Below, piece after piece: positions 63,601-64,000 of a stretch of DNA of 64,000 bases (positions are counted from its first letter, which is position 1; every line of letters begins with the position of its first letter). A model generated the notes under the pieces. That model saw only the letters and a program-made list of their open reading frames with translations. It had not been told where the DNA came from and did not search any database. The stretch comes from Leptolinea tardivitalis (GTDB lineage Bacteria; Chloroflexota; Anaerolineae; Anaerolineales; Anaerolineaceae), in assembly GCF_001050275.1 (NCBI RefSeq), contig NZ_BBYA01000002.1:224580-288579 (forward strand), written 5' to 3'. The translations under genes were made by a program, and so were the position numbers.

Positions 63601-63827
63601 GTAAGTGTGTTATCAGCATACATGATACGGGCATCGGAATTTCTCCCATTGATCTCCCCGGACTATTCAATCGTTCAGGAAGGGGAAACATGCGCGAAGC
63701 CGGGCAAAGGGCATCGAAATTGGGGTTAACGATCGTAAAATCCATAGTGGAATTACACGGGGGTGAAGTTCACGTCGAAAGTCAGTTAGGGAAAGGTAGT
63801 GTATTTCGTATTGAAATACCCATCTAA
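60606..63827 (+). CDS. Large membrane sensor histidine kinase (7TM, extracytoplasmic sensor, HAMP, GAF, PAS)
   Basis: A 1073-residue protein starting at GTG. Helices at about 20-215 form a LytS-like multispanning module; helix at about 245-262, an extracytoplasmic Cache-like region (about 270-495) and helix at 503-525 follow. Then HAMP (about 530-580), GAF (about 595-750), PAS (about 755-855), HisKA with phosphorylated H862 in VSHDLRQPL, and HATPase with NIVENAIKF (N box), DTGIGIS (G1) and SKLGLTIVKS (G2, lacking the usual GTG start). No response regulator gene is present to its right within the window, so its partner is unknown. It belongs to the phytochrome-like/Chloroflexota hybrid sensors. 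Confidence 0.92.
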   Translation: MILSLLETPTKINLPDSIAGWVGLGLYCLLFLICLIHWWDVPLALIQRRWQLLIFLFFTIIPANLFIGIGGGHITGLDVLKNQLPGMVLSAIPWFLISALFGPVLGGLAGLISGIIQAMLSTNSIFTPFIISLCALIIGVCFRQRYRGGLYALVRHPLGAAAITSLLSYILSSGAAFFNANGPLAGMVDAGLSNWRTDLLFAVVPIWIAGFLGEGLQRNKIGPWRKITNLLPSPEEGFSESKFWRMILPIACLFIFLFAQISWAIQTRQVRDVLLSSIASHAGLAAQYWAEENQSYIEKAYSLAQPAILKKAPMDFFVEMQKTFPSEKTRITVVDEKAMVIHQFPDNELSSDFSPRLLTAIKSALIEGHPAVISQHTSADTLTMTLDFVIPILQGDKTPAGVVILQQGNFPRPLKSQFWSEVTKIEDAGGLVWLVQADDKNPMLDDVPAPDIQSQAFPGEFLIQQGWKGSAAFAFWPSSKDWNVYIKVPPTAAASAILFDFSKQIILMVAGFALLLILLNLYWLTLFRDEQKLLQSSRQISRGNYDLTPALHEISELTDLSQAIEQIRVNVKAQMDEAQRLISIGRGVAVREEFGVAVEPILRAALRGDASCARVILIPPKIESVLQVSLRRFGLGERSDAYAVLDNQVLEICKREGIFVIRNTARSRRIDFNSAVTVPASIVGLPIYLEKDDFLGVFWIGYEKQQIFPDEEISLLKTLASEIAVAAAGERRLSETEQGRKQFEALIGAIQDPLLLLDPSGEVIYANEAALSVDGLILRDEDGHRVAALPSMQKTIHSNVSEISKEGIVREIQFADGRMYSARFTPFQTDGKFGGSLCVLRDVNSYAELLSRKGEFVETVSHDLRQPLTMISGYATMIQMVGEINDQQRSYLQKITNGLETMNRMVNNILDLGRIEAGTRLRLEKVDVKSLIEQVVEEFTPQAVQKKIILTNTTNLDSPMVIEADNELLHQAIFNIVENAIKFTGIDGKVDIKVEKEDGKCVISIHDTGIGISPIDLPGLFNRSGRGNMREAGQRASKLGLTIVKSIVELHGGEVHVESQLGKGSVFRIEIPI

Positions 63828-64000
63828 TTTCGTAATGCCTCACGGGAAAATGTAACCAAAGGGTAATCGTTGCCTCATAATTGATGTTACCGAGATAAAG
63901 TACATAATTGGTGAACCTTCTGATCTATGGACTTACGAAGAGTAACTGGATTTAGCTGAACATACAAATTGGTGAGGTTGGCTTTGATCTGGAAGGGGAT
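63828..64000. other. Non-coding right edge
   Basis: No coding frame, hairpin or promoter of note was seen in these 173 bases after the sensor kinase. They may hold the upstream region of the next gene. Confidence 0.5.

Overview
The window reads as a chromosomal segment of a bacterium from the Chloroflexota, most likely class Anaerolineae. No rRNA or tRNA gene was seen, so this rests on gene content. The main clues are two DUF2298 (Chlor_Arch_YYY) membrane proteins, a transaldolase/phosphoglucose isomerase fusion, a mevalonate kinase next to an isopentenyl phosphate kinase, a topoisomerase I with an extra N-terminal zinc-ribbon-like domain, and surface proteins with Pro/Thr-rich stalks carrying beta-propellers. 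Coding density is high. No intergenic gap exceeds 300 bases, and I saw no insertion sequence, prophage, CRISPR array or tRNA.

Layout. 1-7147 (+): the 3' part of a copper P-type ATPase, then a pentose-phosphate operon (tkt, rpiB, tal-pgi). 7289-8038 (-): a Vat/CatB-type antibiotic acetyltransferase preceded by a 12-codon leader ORF and an 11-bp stem that traps its start codon. 8128-15487 (-): five envelope genes (M23 lipoprotein with an apparent frameshift, TolB-like propeller, second M23 protein, four-helix membrane protein, double WD40 propeller), with a ParA/MinD-like ATPase divergent from them. 16504-18729 (-): DUF1015 and DegV genes. 18888-26132 (+): ffh, rpsP, khpA, rimM, dprA, a mannose-1-phosphate guanylyltransferase and topA. 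26235-29855 (+): an unknown two-helix membrane protein and a chemoreceptor. 29909-34274 (-): greA, then an operon of UbiA-type prenyltransferase, mevalonate kinase, isopentenyl phosphate kinase and dGTPase. 34320-35782 (+): tlyA and a PH/SHOCT membrane protein. 35783-38490 (-): a membrane protein and a NarL-type two-component pair. 38675-40168 (+): a B12-binding radical SAM protein. 40293-58587 (+): lepA followed by an envelope glycan block (flippase-like protein, SDR epimerase, GT4, methyltransferase and four large GT-C-like or YYY membrane proteins). 58595-63827 (+): cmk, a C69 peptidase and a large hybrid sensor kinase.

Two parts deserve most attention. The acetyltransferase leader has the architecture of drug-inducible translational attenuators known from erm and cat genes: leader peptide with its own Shine-Dalgarno, then a perfect stem whose 5' arm is the leader's last codons and whose 3' arm begins inside the resistance gene's ATG. 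The glycan block couples a GT4, an epimerase, a flippase-like protein and paralogous YYY proteins, one of them an 1831-residue fusion. It looks like a dedicated surface glycan or glycolipid system of unknown product. All function calls come from reading motifs by eye; no database search was run.
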